From Imbroritus primus (GTDB taxonomy: Bacteria > Pseudomonadota > Gammaproteobacteria > Burkholderiales > Burkholderiaceae): a stretch of 64,000 bases of DNA. Shown piece by piece: positions 37,329 to 47,029 of this stretch. The notes under the pieces were generated by a model. The model saw only the letters and a list, made by a program, of their open reading frames with translations. It made no database searches and was not told the origin of the DNA. The DNA is taken from assembly GCA_000272025.2 (NCBI GenBank), contig AKCV02000017.1, forward strand, positions 62,001-126,000. The letters are read 5' to 3'. The position numbers and the translations under genes were made by a program. The first letter of the stretch is position 1, and each line of letters opens with the position of its first letter.

Positions 37329-38573
37329 ATGCATGGACGCTCCGCTTCTCCCAGTGCCGACGGCGTGTGGCACAACCTTCATGTCCTGCCCGACGCCGAT
37401 CCCGACCACGTCATGCGCGACGCCGCGCTGGTGGTGGAAGATGGACGAATCCTCTGGATCGGCGCGCATGCCGCACTGCCCGCGCACTACGCTGCGTTGC
37501 CATGTCACGACGGTGCAGGCGCATGGGTCACGCCCGGGCTGATCGACTGCCACACGCACCTCGTCTATGGCGGTCAGCGCGCCGATGAATTCGCCATGCG
37601 GCTGGCCGGCGCGAACTACGAAGACATCGCGCGCGCCGGCGGCGGCATTGCTTCCACCGTACGCCTCACGCGCGCGGCCAGCGAACAGGAACTGTTCGAT
37701 ACGGCTGCTGCACGCCTGCGACCGCTGCTGGCGGAAGGCGTCACCACCATCGAGATCAAGTCCGGCTATGGCCTGTCGCTGGAGGCCGAGCGGCGGCAGT
37801 TGCGCGTGGCGCGGCAGCTGGGCCAGGCATTCGGTGTGACCGTATCGACCACCTTCCTCGGCGCGCATGCCTTGCCGCCCGAGTATGCCGGACGCGCCGA
37901 TGAATACATCGACCTGGTGTGTGACACGATGATGCCGGCCCTGGCCGAAGAAGGCCTCGTCGACGCCGTGGATGCATTCTGCGAAACCATCGGCTTTTCG
38001 CCCGCGCAGACCGAACGCGTGTTCCGCGCCGCCCAGGCGCTGGGCCTGCCGGTGAAGCTGCATGCCGAACAGCTATCGAACCTGCAGGGCGCGGCATTGG
38101 CCGCGCGTTACGCCGCATTGTCCGCCGACCATCTCGAGCATCTGGACGAATCCAGCGTCGTGGCGATGGCGGCTGCGGGCACCGTAGCCGTGCTGCTGCC
38201 GGGCGCATTCTATTTCCTGCGCGACACCAAGGTGCCGCCCATCGACCTGCTGCGCCGCCACGGGGTGCCGATGGCGGTCTCGACCGACCACAATCCCGGC
38301 ACATCGCCCACGACGTCGCTGCTGTTGATGATGAACATGGCCTGCACCCTGTTCCGCCTGACCGTGCCGGAAGTGCTGGCCGGCGTGACGCGCCATGCGG
38401 CGACCGCACTCGGCCTGTCCGACCGCGCCGGCCGCCTGGAGGCCGGCCGCGCCGCCGACTTCGTCCTGTGGGATGTCGCCAGCCCCGCCGAACTGGCTTA
38501 CTGGTTCGGCCGCAATCCCGCCGCCTGCGTGGTGCGGCAGGGCCGCATCTTTCCTCGGGAGACACACGTATGA
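37329..38573 (+). CDS. hutI: HutI, imidazolonepropionase
   Basis: The 414-residue protein is an amidohydrolase that opens imidazolone propionate to formimidoylglutamate. The metal motif [10 protein letters not shown], the substrate part [17 protein letters not shown] and [11 protein letters not shown] are all in place. GAGGA precedes the ATG. The hutF start overlaps its stop by 4 bp (ATGA). Confidence 0.98.
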   Translation: MHGRSASPSADGVWHNLHVLPDADPDHVMRDAALVVEDGRILWIGAHAALPAHYAALPCHDGAGAWVTPGLIDCHTHLVYGGQRADEFAMRLAGANYEDIARAGGGIASTVRLTRAASEQELFDTAAARLRPLLAEGVTTIEIKSGYGLSLEAERRQLRVARQLGQAFGVTVSTTFLGAHALPPEYAGRADEYIDLVCDTMMPALAEEGLVDAVDAFCETIGFSPAQTERVFRAAQALGLPVKLHAEQLSNLQGAALAARYAALSADHLEHLDESSVVAMAAAGTVAVLLPGAFYFLRDTKVPPIDLLRRHGVPMAVSTDHNPGTSPTTSLLLMMNMACTLFRLTVPEVLAGVTRHAATALGLSDRAGRLEAGRAADFVLWDVASPAELAYWFGRNPAACVVRQGRIFPRETHV

Positions 38574-39958
38574 CGACAGGTGAACTGTTCGCCAGCGACG
38601 CCCTGCTGCCACACGGCTGGGCGCGCGACGTGCTGCTGCGCTGGGATGCCGCCGGTACCTTATGCAGCATCGAGGCCGACGCGCAGGCTGATGCGGCCGT
38701 CCCGCGCGCGCCGGGTCCGCTGCTGCCAGGTATGCCGAACCTGCACTCGCACGCGTTCCAGCGCGCCTTTGCCGGCCTGACGGAATTCCGCGGCAATCCG
38801 CAGGACAGCTTCTGGAGCTGGCGCGCGGAGATGTACCGCTTTGCGCTGCGCATCTCGCCGGAAGCGCTGCAGGCCATCGCCACGCAGTTGTATATCGACA
38901 TGCTCAAGGCCGGCTACACCTCGGTCTGCGAATTCCACTACGTGCATCACGACACCGATGGCAAGCCGTATGCCGATGCTGCGGAGCTGTCGCTGCGCCT
39001 GCTCGCCGCCGCACAGGCGGCGGGCATCGGCATCACCCTGCTGCCGGTGCTGTACCAGACCGCCGGCTTCGGCGGCACGCCGCCGCTCGCGCATCAGCGC
39101 CGCTTCATCCATTCGACGGACCGCATGGTGGCCCTGCTGGAACGGCTACAACCGGAATGCGCGGGACCCGGCCGCAAACTGGGGCTGGCGCCGCATTCGC
39201 TGCGCGCCGTGCCACCCGACAGCCTGCGCCTCGCGGTCGATGCGCTCCACGCGCTCGATGCCGCTGCACCGGTGCACATCCATATCGCCGAGCAGGTGCA
39301 GGAAGTGCAGGACTGCCTGCAATGGAGCGGCCAGCGTCCGGTTGCGTGGCTGCTCGATCACGTCGCGCTCGACAAGCGCTGGTGCCTGGTGCATGCCACG
39401 CATCTCGACGACGATGAACTGGCGCGCACCGCCGCCTCTGGCGCCATCGTCGGCATCTGCCCGACGACCGAAGCCAATCTGGGCGATGGTATCTTCCCGA
39501 CCGAGCGTTATCTGGCGGCGGGCGGCGCATGGGGCATCGGTTCGGACAGCCACATCAGCGTCAGCGTCAGTGAAGAGTTGCGCTGGCTCGAGTATGCACA
39601 ACGGCTCACGACCCTGCGACGCAATGTGCTGGCCAGCGAGCGCGCTCCGCAGGTCGCCACGCGCCTGTACCAGGCCGCGGTGAGCGGCGGCGCGCAGGCC
39701 AGCGCGCGGGCCGTGGCCGGACTCGCCACCGGGCAGCAGGCCGACTTCATGATCCTCGATGCCAGCAATGCCGATGTCGCGGGACTCGCACCGGACGCCG
39801 CGCTGTCGGCACACGTGTTCTCGCATCGCGGCACGGCTGCCATCGCCGAAGTCTGGCAAGGCGGCAAGCGTGTGGTGCAACACGGCCGGCATGTGCTCGA
39901 TGCCACGGCGGCGCGCGACTACATCGCGGCGCGCGCCTCCCTGCTCAACGAGGCGTAG
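38570..39958 (+). CDS. hutF: HutF, formimidoylglutamate deiminase
   Basis: The 462-residue amidohydrolase deiminates N-formimidoyl-L-glutamate to N-formyl-L-glutamate. The metal ligands lie in [31 protein letters not shown] and GSDSHISVS. With HutG this defines the formylglutamate branch of histidine breakdown. It is translationally coupled to hutI. Confidence 0.97.
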   Translation: MTTGELFASDALLPHGWARDVLLRWDAAGTLCSIEADAQADAAVPRAPGPLLPGMPNLHSHAFQRAFAGLTEFRGNPQDSFWSWRAEMYRFALRISPEALQAIATQLYIDMLKAGYTSVCEFHYVHHDTDGKPYADAAELSLRLLAAAQAAGIGITLLPVLYQTAGFGGTPPLAHQRRFIHSTDRMVALLERLQPECAGPGRKLGLAPHSLRAVPPDSLRLAVDALHALDAAAPVHIHIAEQVQEVQDCLQWSGQRPVAWLLDHVALDKRWCLVHATHLDDDELARTAASGAIVGICPTTEANLGDGIFPTERYLAAGGAWGIGSDSHISVSVSEELRWLEYAQRLTTLRRNVLASERAPQVATRLYQAAVSGGAQASARAVAGLATGQQADFMILDASNADVAGLAPDAALSAHVFSHRGTAAIAEVWQGGKRVVQHGRHVLDATAARDYIAARASLLNEA

Positions 39959-40043
39959 GTAAGCGAATCATCGCTCTGATGAAAACCATGCCGTGGCGAC
40001 CCTTTGCAGAGGTCTCCGCGGCATTCGATACGGACCAACAACC

Positions 40044-40853
40044 ATGGCGCATCCTCCCTTCATCCTGAAACAGGGCACCGCACCGCTGCTGGTGTCCATG
40101 CCGCACATCGGCACCCACGTGCCCGATGCCCTGGCAGCGCGGCTGACCGACGAAGGCCGGCGCGTGCCGGATACCGACTGGCACCTGCCGCTGCTCTACG
40201 ACTTCGCCGAATCGCTGGGCGCATCGATCCTGATGGCGACGCACTCGCGTTACGTGATCGACCTGAACCGACCGTCCGACAACGCCAACCTGTATCCGGG
40301 GCAGGACACCACCGGCCTGTGCCCCGTCGATACCTTCGACAAGACGCCGCTGTACCAGAACGGCATCGGCCCCGACGACGCCGAGATCGCCGTGCGACGC
40401 GACAGCATATGGACGCCCTATCACCACGCGCTGCAGCAGGAACTGGCGCGCCTGCGCACGCAGCACCCGAGCGTAGCGCTGTGGGATGCGCACTCAATCC
40501 GTTCTGAATTGCCACGCTTCTTCGAGGGCCGGCTGCCGGACTTCAACCTCGGCACAGCCAACGGCACGAGCTGCGATCCCGCGCTGGCAGATGCCGTGCT
40601 CGCCATCGCGCAAGCCGCGACGCCATTCTCGGCGGTGCTGAACGGGCGCTTCAAGGGCGGCTACATCACGCGCCAGTATGGCAAGCCATCCGACGGCGTG
40701 CATGCCATCCAGCTCGAACTGTCGCAACGCGTGTACATGAACGAAACCCATCCGTTTGCCTACCGCGAAGATCTGGCAGCACAGGTCAGGCCGCATCTCA
40801 AGGCGATGCTCGCTGCGGTGCTGGCACATGTCGGCGCAGCGCGGCAGGCCTGA
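40044..40853 (+). CDS. hutG: HutG, N-formylglutamate deformylase
   Basis: The 269-residue protein is N-formylglutamate amidohydrolase, giving glutamate and formate. Family parts seen: LLVSMPHIGTHVPD, YVIDLNRPSDNANLYPG, WDAHSIRSELPRFFEG and GRFKGGYITRQYG. It follows hutF by 85 bp and is the last gene of the set. The ATG at 40044 starts at the conserved N-terminus. Confidence 0.96.
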   Translation: MAHPPFILKQGTAPLLVSMPHIGTHVPDALAARLTDEGRRVPDTDWHLPLLYDFAESLGASILMATHSRYVIDLNRPSDNANLYPGQDTTGLCPVDTFDKTPLYQNGIGPDDAEIAVRRDSIWTPYHHALQQELARLRTQHPSVALWDAHSIRSELPRFFEGRLPDFNLGTANGTSCDPALADAVLAIAQAATPFSAVLNGRFKGGYITRQYGKPSDGVHAIQLELSQRVYMNETHPFAYREDLAAQVRPHLKAMLAAVLAHVGAARQA

Positions 40854-40962
40854 CAGCAGAGCAACGATAGAGAGGGACAGGGATTGGCTGGCCGCAGGAC
40901 ATGCGCCGGCCACCCGCTGAAAGCCGGCGCACCGGCATGACGCCGGCACACGCAGCCGATTC

Positions 40963-41403
40963 TCAATAACGATATCCGGAACCGGCACCTGCCGGCGCAA
41001 GGCCGCGCCGGGGCGCCCCGCCGGCGTGCAGGCCATGCGCGCGCAGACGGCGCATGCCCGCCCAGAAGAGCGCGCGCTCGTCGGCCGTCAGCCGCGCGTT
41101 GGCAGTCTCCAGGCAACGGTCGAGATGCCGGCCGGGATGAATGCCGAGCTCAAGCGCCGCGCAAAAGCACACCAGCAGGTCGCGCGACACCCAGCTGCCG
41201 AGCCACGCATCAAAGGTCGCTGCCAGCGCCGTGTCATAGCGCGCCTCGCCGCGTGCGCAGGCGGTCCGCGCGGCCTGTTCGGCCGCGTGCGTCACGCTGC
41301 GGACCTCCCACATCAGGTCGTTGAGACGCATCAAGGGAGTGCCGCCACGGGCACGCGCATGGAGTCCAGTTGCGTCCATTCGACAATCGTCCACGTACAG
41401 CAT
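40963..41403 (-). CDS. Hypothetical protein
   Basis: The 146-residue frame is not recognised. It has a fairly ordinary residue mix in its centre (MRLNDLMWEVRSVTHAAEQ, WLGSWVSRDLLVCFCAALEL), looks helical and soluble, and ends in a Gly/Ala/Arg-rich tail. Possible starts are 41403, 41379 and 41331, with no strong RBS at any. It is convergent with hutG and 78 bp downstream of the tctC-like stop on the same strand. I give moderate weight that it is a gene. Confidence 0.45.
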   Translation of the reverse strand: MLYVDDCRMDATGLHARARGGTPLMRLNDLMWEVRSVTHAAEQAARTACARGEARYDTALAATFDAWLGSWVSRDLLVCFCAALELGIHPGRHLDRCLETANARLTADERALFWAGMRRLRAHGLHAGGAPRRGLAPAGAGSGYRY

Positions 41404-41480
41404 GTGAATATCGAACGCCGACCGTCCATGGCGGCGGCCTCCCTGCCAGGCCCAAGCGGGGCAGCCCCGAAAGGCTGCGC

Positions 41481-42485
41481 TCAGTCGACAGTGATGTTGC
41501 GCTTGCGGATCACATCGCTCCAGCGGACGCTTTCACTCTGGATGGCGCTGGCCAGCTGTTCCGGCGTGCCGCCCGTGGCTTTCATGCCCAGCCCTGACAG
41601 CTTCTCGTTGACAGTGGTTTCAGACAGCGCGGTATTGGCATGCTGGTTGAGCTTGCGCACCACATCGCGCGGCGTGTTGGCGGGGGCCATCAGGGCATAC
41701 CAGGAAATTGCCTCGAACTTCGGGAAGCCCTGTTCGGCAATGGTCGGCACGTCCGGCAGCAGCGGCGAGCGCTTCGGGCTGGCGACGCCGATGGCGTGCA
41801 GCTTGCCGGACTTGATGTACGGCAACGCGGACTGCACCTGCGCGATCATCATGGTGACCTGACCGCCTACGAGATCCGTCATGGCCGGGCTCACGCCACG
41901 GTATGGCACGTGGATCATCTTGACGTTGGCCTCGAGCTGCAGCAGTTCGCCAGCGAGGTGCGCCTGACTGCCGGCGCCGGGCGAGGCATACGTGAGCTGG
42001 CCCGCTTTCTGGTTGGCCAGCTTGAGCAGGTCCGCCAGGTTCTTGGCCGGCACGCTGGCATTGACCACCAGCACGTTCTCGGCCGTAGCAAGCATGGCGA
42101 TCGGTGCGAGATCCGACTGCTTGTACGGCAGGTTAGGCATCAGCGACGGATTCACCGCGATATTGCCGACCGGCACCAGCGCCATGGTGTAGCCATCAGG
42201 GGCGGACTTGGCCACCGAGTCGACACCGATGGTGCCCGCTGCGCCGGCCTTGTTATCGACCAGGATGCTCTGACCGAGCGTACGGCCCATGCTCTCGCCC
42301 ACCACGCGGCCGAGCACATCGGCAGGACCGCCGGCGGCAAACGGCACTACCAGGCGGATCGGTTTGTTCGGGAAAGTCTGCGCAAAGGCAGGCGCAGCCA
42401 GCAGGCAGGCGAGGCCGGCAGCCAGCCAACTGGTGCGGCCACCGCGAACGAGGCGCTGGAGAAGGGTTGGGGCAGCAAACTTCAT
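41481..42485 (-). CDS. TctC/Bug-family periplasmic binding protein
   Basis: The 334-residue protein has a signal peptide ending PAFAQ and the Bug/TctC fold: PNKPIRLVVPFAAGGPADVLGR, the linker GAAGTIGVDSVAKSAPDGYT, and GVSPAMTDLVGGQVTMM. The gene is 58 bp after the acyl-CoA dehydrogenase gene. Such proteins bind carboxylates for tripartite tricarboxylate transporters, but no tctAB is present here. The ATG at 42485 follows AGAGGAA. The ligand may be the substrate of the operon. Confidence 0.92.
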   Translation of the reverse strand: MKFAAPTLLQRLVRGGRTSWLAAGLACLLAAPAFAQTFPNKPIRLVVPFAAGGPADVLGRVVGESMGRTLGQSILVDNKAGAAGTIGVDSVAKSAPDGYTMALVPVGNIAVNPSLMPNLPYKQSDLAPIAMLATAENVLVVNASVPAKNLADLLKLANQKAGQLTYASPGAGSQAHLAGELLQLEANVKMIHVPYRGVSPAMTDLVGGQVTMMIAQVQSALPYIKSGKLHAIGVASPKRSPLLPDVPTIAEQGFPKFEAISWYALMAPANTPRDVVRKLNQHANTALSETTVNEKLSGLGMKATGGTPEQLASAIQSESVRWSDVIRKRNITVD

Positions 42486-42543
42486 TGTCGTTTCCTCTTG
42501 TTGGTGCGCGGCGCACGCTGGCAAAGCCTGCGCCGCAGCGGGT

Positions 42544-43734
42544 TCACGCGACGCGGATACCACGTTCGCTGCCGATCGCGCGCGCGATCACGATCTGCAG
42601 GATCTGGCTGGTGCCTTCATAGAGGCGCAGCAGGCGGGCGTCGCGGTACATGCGTTCGATCGGATAATCCGCGACGTAGCCAGCGCCGCCGAACACCTGC
42701 ACTACCCGGTCCGCCACCCGGCACAGCATTTCTGAGGCGAAGTATTTCGCCGCGGCAGCTTCTTTCACCGCCGTGCGCGTCAGGTCGAGCTGGCGCGCGG
42801 CCGCTAGGGTCATGGCGCGTGCTGCCTGGATCTCGGTTTCCGAATCCGCGAGCATCCCCTGGATCAACTGAAAGTCGATGATCGCCTTGCCAAACTGCTG
42901 GCGTTCGCCGGCATACGCCACGGCTTCATCAAGCAAGCGCTGGGCCATGCCGACGCCCATCGCCGCGATATTGATGCGGCCGTGATCAAGCGTCTTCATG
43001 GCGGTGCGGAAACCACGCCCTTCCTCGCCGCCGATCAGGCGCTCGGCCGGCACACGCACGTTCTCGAAGATCACGTCGGCGATCTGCGAGCCGCGATGGC
43101 CCATCTTCTTTTCCGGCTTGCCCACCGTCAGGCCCGGCGTATTGCGGTCGACGATGAAGGCGCTGACGCCCGATGCACCAGGTTTGGACTGGTCGGTACG
43201 CGCCATCACGGTGAAGACGTCCGCCCGCGGTGCATTCGTGATGAAACGCTTGGTGCCGTTCAGCACGTAATGATCGCCATCGCGGTCCGCGCGCGTCTTC
43301 AGGCTGCCGGCATCCGAGCCGGCGCTCGGCTCAGTGAGCGCGAACGCGCCGATCAACTCGCCGCTGGCGAGGCGCGGCAGAAATTCAGCCTTCTGTTCCG
43401 GCGTGCCATCCAGCGAGATGGCGCGCGAACCGATGCCGAGGTTCGAGCTGTAGACGTAGCGGAAGGCCGGCGAGCTGAGGCTGATGGCCATCTGGAAACG
43501 CGCTTGCTGTTCCGCGCTCAAGCCGCTGCCGCCATATTCCGGCGCAATCGACAGGCCGAAGAACCCTTGCGCCTTCATGGCCTCGATGATTTCGTCCGGC
43601 ACACGGTCGGTGTCCTCGACCTCCTGCTCACGCGGAATCAGGTCTTCACGCACGAAACGCTCGATGGCGTCCATCATCTGCGCGAAGCTTTCTTCATCGA
43701 CGTGCGACACGCTCGCTTGCGAATCGGCGTGCAT
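42544..43734 (-). CDS. Acyl-CoA dehydrogenase
   Basis: The 396-residue flavoenzyme has the acyl-CoA dehydrogenase fold: ALTEPSAGSDAGSLKTRA, GTKRFITNA, QVFGGAGYVADYPIERMYRD and the catalytic glutamate in RLYEGTSQI. It oxidises an acyl-CoA at the alpha-beta bond and passes electrons to ETF. Its start overlaps the CoA-transferase stop by one base (TGATG). In this operon the substrate is likely the CoA thioester formed by that enzyme. Confidence 0.96.
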   Translation of the reverse strand: MHADSQASVSHVDEESFAQMMDAIERFVREDLIPREQEVEDTDRVPDEIIEAMKAQGFFGLSIAPEYGGSGLSAEQQARFQMAISLSSPAFRYVYSSNLGIGSRAISLDGTPEQKAEFLPRLASGELIGAFALTEPSAGSDAGSLKTRADRDGDHYVLNGTKRFITNAPRADVFTVMARTDQSKPGASGVSAFIVDRNTPGLTVGKPEKKMGHRGSQIADVIFENVRVPAERLIGGEEGRGFRTAMKTLDHGRINIAAMGVGMAQRLLDEAVAYAGERQQFGKAIIDFQLIQGMLADSETEIQAARAMTLAAARQLDLTRTAVKEAAAAKYFASEMLCRVADRVVQVFGGAGYVADYPIERMYRDARLLRLYEGTSQILQIVIARAIGSERGIRVA

Positions 43735-44957
43735 CAGATCACTCCTTGTTGCTGCATTGCATTGACGGCCCCGGCATCGAAGCCGAGCGCCTCCAGCACC
43801 GCCAGCGTGTCGGCGCCGAGCGCCGGGGCGGCAGAGGTCTGGCCGCGCGGCATGGCATCGAAACGGACGGGTTGCTCCACATGACACATCGCAGGACCGC
43901 TGGCTGGCCGCTGGCGCACCACGAGGCCGCGTGCCTGCGCGTTGTCGCTGGCAACCGTGGCGGCCACCGACAGCACGGGTGCGGCCGGCACGCCGGCCTC
44001 GGTCAGGCGTCGCACGGCTTCCTGAACCGGCAGGGCCGATGCCCAGTCTTCGATCAGGCGGGCGAGCGCAGCTTCCTGGCGCTTGCGGTCCTGGTTGGTG
44101 GCGAATTCCGGCGCGCTTGCCAGCGCCGGCTGCCCAAGTACCTCGGCCAGCTTGGCGAACAGCCGGTTGTTGGCGACCGCGAGCACGAACAGCCCATCAG
44201 CGGCATGGAACGCGCCGAACGGTGCCGAATTGGCATGGCGGTTACCTTGCCGCGTGGCGGGGGCGCCCGCCATCACACGCGACACCAGGGTCGGCATCAT
44301 GCTCAGCAGGCAGTCGTACATCGCCACGTCGAGATACCGGCCACGGCCCGTGCGCTCGCGCTGCCACAGGGCCGCCATCACGCCCCACGAGGCGAACATG
44401 CCGGCCGCCACGTCGGCCACCGATTCGCCAACGAGGGTGGGCGCGCCTGCGGGGTCGCCAGTCACATCCATCAGGCCGGACAGCGCCTGGATGACCGTGT
44501 CGTAGGCCGGCTGCTCAGCCCACGGACCGCTCTGACCGAAGCCGGAGATGCTGCAGTACACGAGCCCGGGGTTGAGCGCCGACAGCGCACCGTAGCCGAT
44601 GCCCAGCCGATCGGCGACGCCCGGCTTGAAGTTCTCGATCACCACATCGGCCCAGCCCGCCAGCCGCGCGATCACGTCGCGCGCGCCAGCCTGCTTGAGG
44701 TTGAGCCGCACGCTGCGCTTGCCGCGATTGACGAAAGCGAAGTTGGCGCTGTGTCCGTCTACCTGCAAACCCATCTGCCGGTAGTCGTCGCCTTCGAACG
44801 GTTCGACCTTGATCACCTCGGCACCGGCATCGGCCAGCATGGCCGTGCAGAACGGCCCGGCCAGCACGCGCGTGAAATCGAGCACCTTCAGGCCATACAG
44901 CGGCGGCATGGCATCGGCGGCGTCCGCTGCGATTGTCGATGTCGTCGATATCGTCAT
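43734..44957 (-). CDS. Class III CoA-transferase (CaiB/BaiF family)
   Basis: The 407-residue protein has the CaiB/BaiF fold: GLKVLDFTRVLAGPFCTAMLA, ADAGAEVIKVEP, FAFVNRGKRSVRLNLK and the later LYHASISGFGQ-like CSISGFGQSGPW. It transfers CoA between carboxylates. Substrate cannot be read from sequence. Its start overlaps the PhnD-like gene by 4 bp (ATGA), so it is translated from one transcript with its neighbours. Confidence 0.95.
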   Translation of the reverse strand: MTISTTSTIAADAADAMPPLYGLKVLDFTRVLAGPFCTAMLADAGAEVIKVEPFEGDDYRQMGLQVDGHSANFAFVNRGKRSVRLNLKQAGARDVIARLAGWADVVIENFKPGVADRLGIGYGALSALNPGLVYCSISGFGQSGPWAEQPAYDTVIQALSGLMDVTGDPAGAPTLVGESVADVAAGMFASWGVMAALWQRERTGRGRYLDVAMYDCLLSMMPTLVSRVMAGAPATRQGNRHANSAPFGAFHAADGLFVLAVANNRLFAKLAEVLGQPALASAPEFATNQDRKRQEAALARLIEDWASALPVQEAVRRLTEAGVPAAPVLSVAATVASDNAQARGLVVRQRPASGPAMCHVEQPVRFDAMPRGQTSAAPALGADTLAVLEALGFDAGAVNAMQQQGVI

Positions 44958-45787
44958 GCCGGCACCTGCGTGGACAGCGTGGCATCGGTCAGCGCAAAGC
45001 CAGCGGCATCCGCAGCTTGCGCGAGCCGGACCAGCGACACGTAATCGTCGGATTGCACGGCGGCGAAACGCGCGAGACCGAGCGTCGCCAGCAGGGCTGC
45101 GCCCTCGGCATCTTCATGGATCGTCAACAGTGCGGCACGGATACGCTCGCACTGCGCCGGATCGGCATCCCGCGATGCCAAGACCGGCGGAATCGGCGCG
45201 GCGGGCGTCACGGCCAGCGTCTTTACCTGGGCCATCAGTTCAGGCGCATGCTGGCGGAACAGGTCCAGTACGTAGCTGTCGACCACACCGACTTCTGCCC
45301 GGCCATTCAGCACGGCATCGATGGTTTCGCGCGGGGTCGGGGTCGGCTGCGCGGTTGGCCGGTAGACCGCGTGCGCCCCCGCCGGTGCGCTGCTCATCAG
45401 ATAGTGGCGTGGTGCGTTGTAGCCCGAGTTCGACTCGGGCAGCATGCAGGCCAACCGTCCGCCGAACGTGTCGGCCAGGACCTGTGCGGGCGCATCAGCA
45501 CGCACGATGAATTCCGAGTGGTACACCGGGCGGTTGCCGTAGCGCGCCCCGGCTGGCACCGGCGCAGCCAGCAATTGCCGGCCCGCCGGATCGCAGGCGT
45601 AGGGATAGCCGCACATGAACACGCAGCCGCAGTCCGGCCGGGCCCACAGCGCGCTGATCGGCGCCGGCGCGGTGTGCTCGACATACTCGAGCGCAACGCC
45701 GGCGCGCTGCGCAACGCGTTCGAACAACGCGCGCCAGGCCGCCGCGAGCGGTGGCGTGACGGCGTACATGCGGGCGTTGGAGATCAT
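44954..45787 (-). CDS. PhnD-like binding protein without signal peptide
   Basis: The 277-residue protein resembles the PhnD/SsuA/transferrin binding fold: AVTPPLAAAWRALFERVA, CGCVFMCGYPYA, LACMLPESNSGYNAPRHYL, GRAEVGVVDSYVLDLF. It begins MISNARMYAV and shows no Sec or Tat leader, so it appears cytoplasmic. ABC-transporter partner genes are not adjacent. It might be a soluble ligand-binding or enzyme relative of the fold. It is coupled by 4-bp overlaps to both neighbours. Confidence 0.85.
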   Translation of the reverse strand: MISNARMYAVTPPLAAAWRALFERVAQRAGVALEYVEHTAPAPISALWARPDCGCVFMCGYPYACDPAGRQLLAAPVPAGARYGNRPVYHSEFIVRADAPAQVLADTFGGRLACMLPESNSGYNAPRHYLMSSAPAGAHAVYRPTAQPTPTPRETIDAVLNGRAEVGVVDSYVLDLFRQHAPELMAQVKTLAVTPAAPIPPVLASRDADPAQCERIRAALLTIHEDAEGAALLATLGLARFAAVQSDDYVSLVRLAQAADAAGFALTDATLSTQVPA

Positions 45788-46791
45788 GCGTAGACCAGTT
45801 GCTGACCGAGACCCATGCGCTCGGCCTTCTTCAGGATGGCGTGGCCGAGGGCGATATCGCTCAGCGACAGGCCGCGGTGCCAGAACAGGTTGGTCTCGTC
45901 GTCGCTTTCACGGCCCGGCTTCTTGCCAGCGATGATTTCGCCGAGTTCGGCGTGCAGGGTCTGCTCCGACAGCTTGCCGGCCTCGACGTGCGCTCGCAGC
46001 GAACCGAGGATGCCGCCCTTGCACTGGCCCCAGTCGTCGACCACCAGCTTGGTCATGATGTCGGTGAGCGACAGCTCGACCGCGCTCATGGTGCCGTACG
46101 GCACGACGAAGGCGCCCGGCTTGATCCACTCAGTCTTGAGCAGCGGCGTCGGGCGCTCGAGGCGCGAAGCTTCGACCACGATATCGGCATCGCGCACGCA
46201 CGATTCCCAATCTTCCGTCACCACGATTTTCTTGCCCAGGTCGCGCTCCAGGCGCTCGGCAAAGGCATTGCGGCTTTCCGGACGGCGCGAGTGCACGCGG
46301 ATCTCGTCGAAGTCGTAGATGCTGTTGAGCAGGCGCACGTTCCAGTACGACGTGCCGCGCGCACCGATGTGGCCCAGCACCTTGCTGTTGCGGCGCGCCA
46401 GATGCTTGGCGCCTAGCGCGGTCACCGCGCCAGTACGGGCGTCGGTGATGAAGGTGGCGTCGATCATGGCGACCGGTACGCCGGTACGCGGATTAAAGAG
46501 ATTCAGCATGGCCAGCTCGGACGGCAGGCCGACCTTGTAGTTGTCCACAAAGTCACCCACGATCTTCACGCCAGCGAGATTCAGCGGTGCGACATAGCCG
46601 CGCAGCACGTTGAAGTGACCGTTGAACGCCGGATCCGGGCACAGGTGGACACGCGGCTCGATGGTGGTCTGGCCATTGCCTTGCGCCAGCAGGCCCTGCT
46701 CCACGGCGTCGAGGATTTCCGCATCGGTCATGGCCAGCTTGGCGATGTCCTTGCCGTTGATGTAGGTGAGATTGAGGTTGAGGTCGTTCAT
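45784..46791 (-). CDS. Ornithine cyclodeaminase/mu-crystallin family enzyme
   Basis: The 335-residue protein is in the OCD/CRYM family, whose members use NAD(P) to make or reduce cyclic imines, cyclise ornithine, or dehydrogenate amino acids. Visible parts: GVKIVGDFVDNY, GVPVAMIDATFITDARTGAVTALG, KVLGHIGARGTSYWNVR (NAD loop) and WIKPGAFVVP. NAD-loop GARG differs from the common GTG pattern. The ATG at 46791 is the family start (MNDLNLNLTYI). It is the first gene of the operon and is 238 bp from the divergent LysR gene, so its promoter lies there. Confidence 0.92.
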   Translation of the reverse strand: MNDLNLNLTYINGKDIAKLAMTDAEILDAVEQGLLAQGNGQTTIEPRVHLCPDPAFNGHFNVLRGYVAPLNLAGVKIVGDFVDNYKVGLPSELAMLNLFNPRTGVPVAMIDATFITDARTGAVTALGAKHLARRNSKVLGHIGARGTSYWNVRLLNSIYDFDEIRVHSRRPESRNAFAERLERDLGKKIVVTEDWESCVRDADIVVEASRLERPTPLLKTEWIKPGAFVVPYGTMSAVELSLTDIMTKLVVDDWGQCKGGILGSLRAHVEAGKLSEQTLHAELGEIIAGKKPGRESDDETNLFWHRGLSLSDIALGHAILKKAERMGLGQQLVYA

Positions 46792-46986
46792 TGTCGCGTT
46801 CCACACTGAGAGAAGTGCCGCATGCCGCGCTTGCGGCATCAGCCTGACCGGCTTGCGCCGTCCCGTTGCTGCAGCCTGCATGGCGGATCCCGGGTGTCGC
46901 AGCGCATGCACCGCGGGACGCGGCGGCTGCGACGGCATCCGTCATGCCATCGATGAAAGCAGTGTAGATATTGTCGGATTAACTGT

Positions 46987-47000
46987 CATATGCTTATATG
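46987..47000. promoter_or_regulatory. Inverted repeat in LysR/OCD divergent region
   Basis: CATAT and ATATG arms with spacer GCTT. It lies 30 bp upstream of the LysR start, in the right place for a LysR binding site. Binding is inferred. Confidence 0.45.
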
Positions 47001-47010
47001 TATGCATGTC

Positions 47011-47025
47011 TTAACATGGTGTTAA
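47011..47025. promoter_or_regulatory. Inverted repeat next to the lysR start
   Basis: TTAACA-TGG-TGTTAA is a perfect 6-bp inverted repeat ending 4 bp before the GTG start of the LysR gene. This position suits autorepression. Confidence 0.5.
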
Positions 47026-47029
47026 TCCT

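Noticed and set aside
37756-38907. Minus-strand ORF of 383 codons
   Set aside because: Antisense to hutI and hutF with a low-complexity Arg/Pro/Ser-rich translation.
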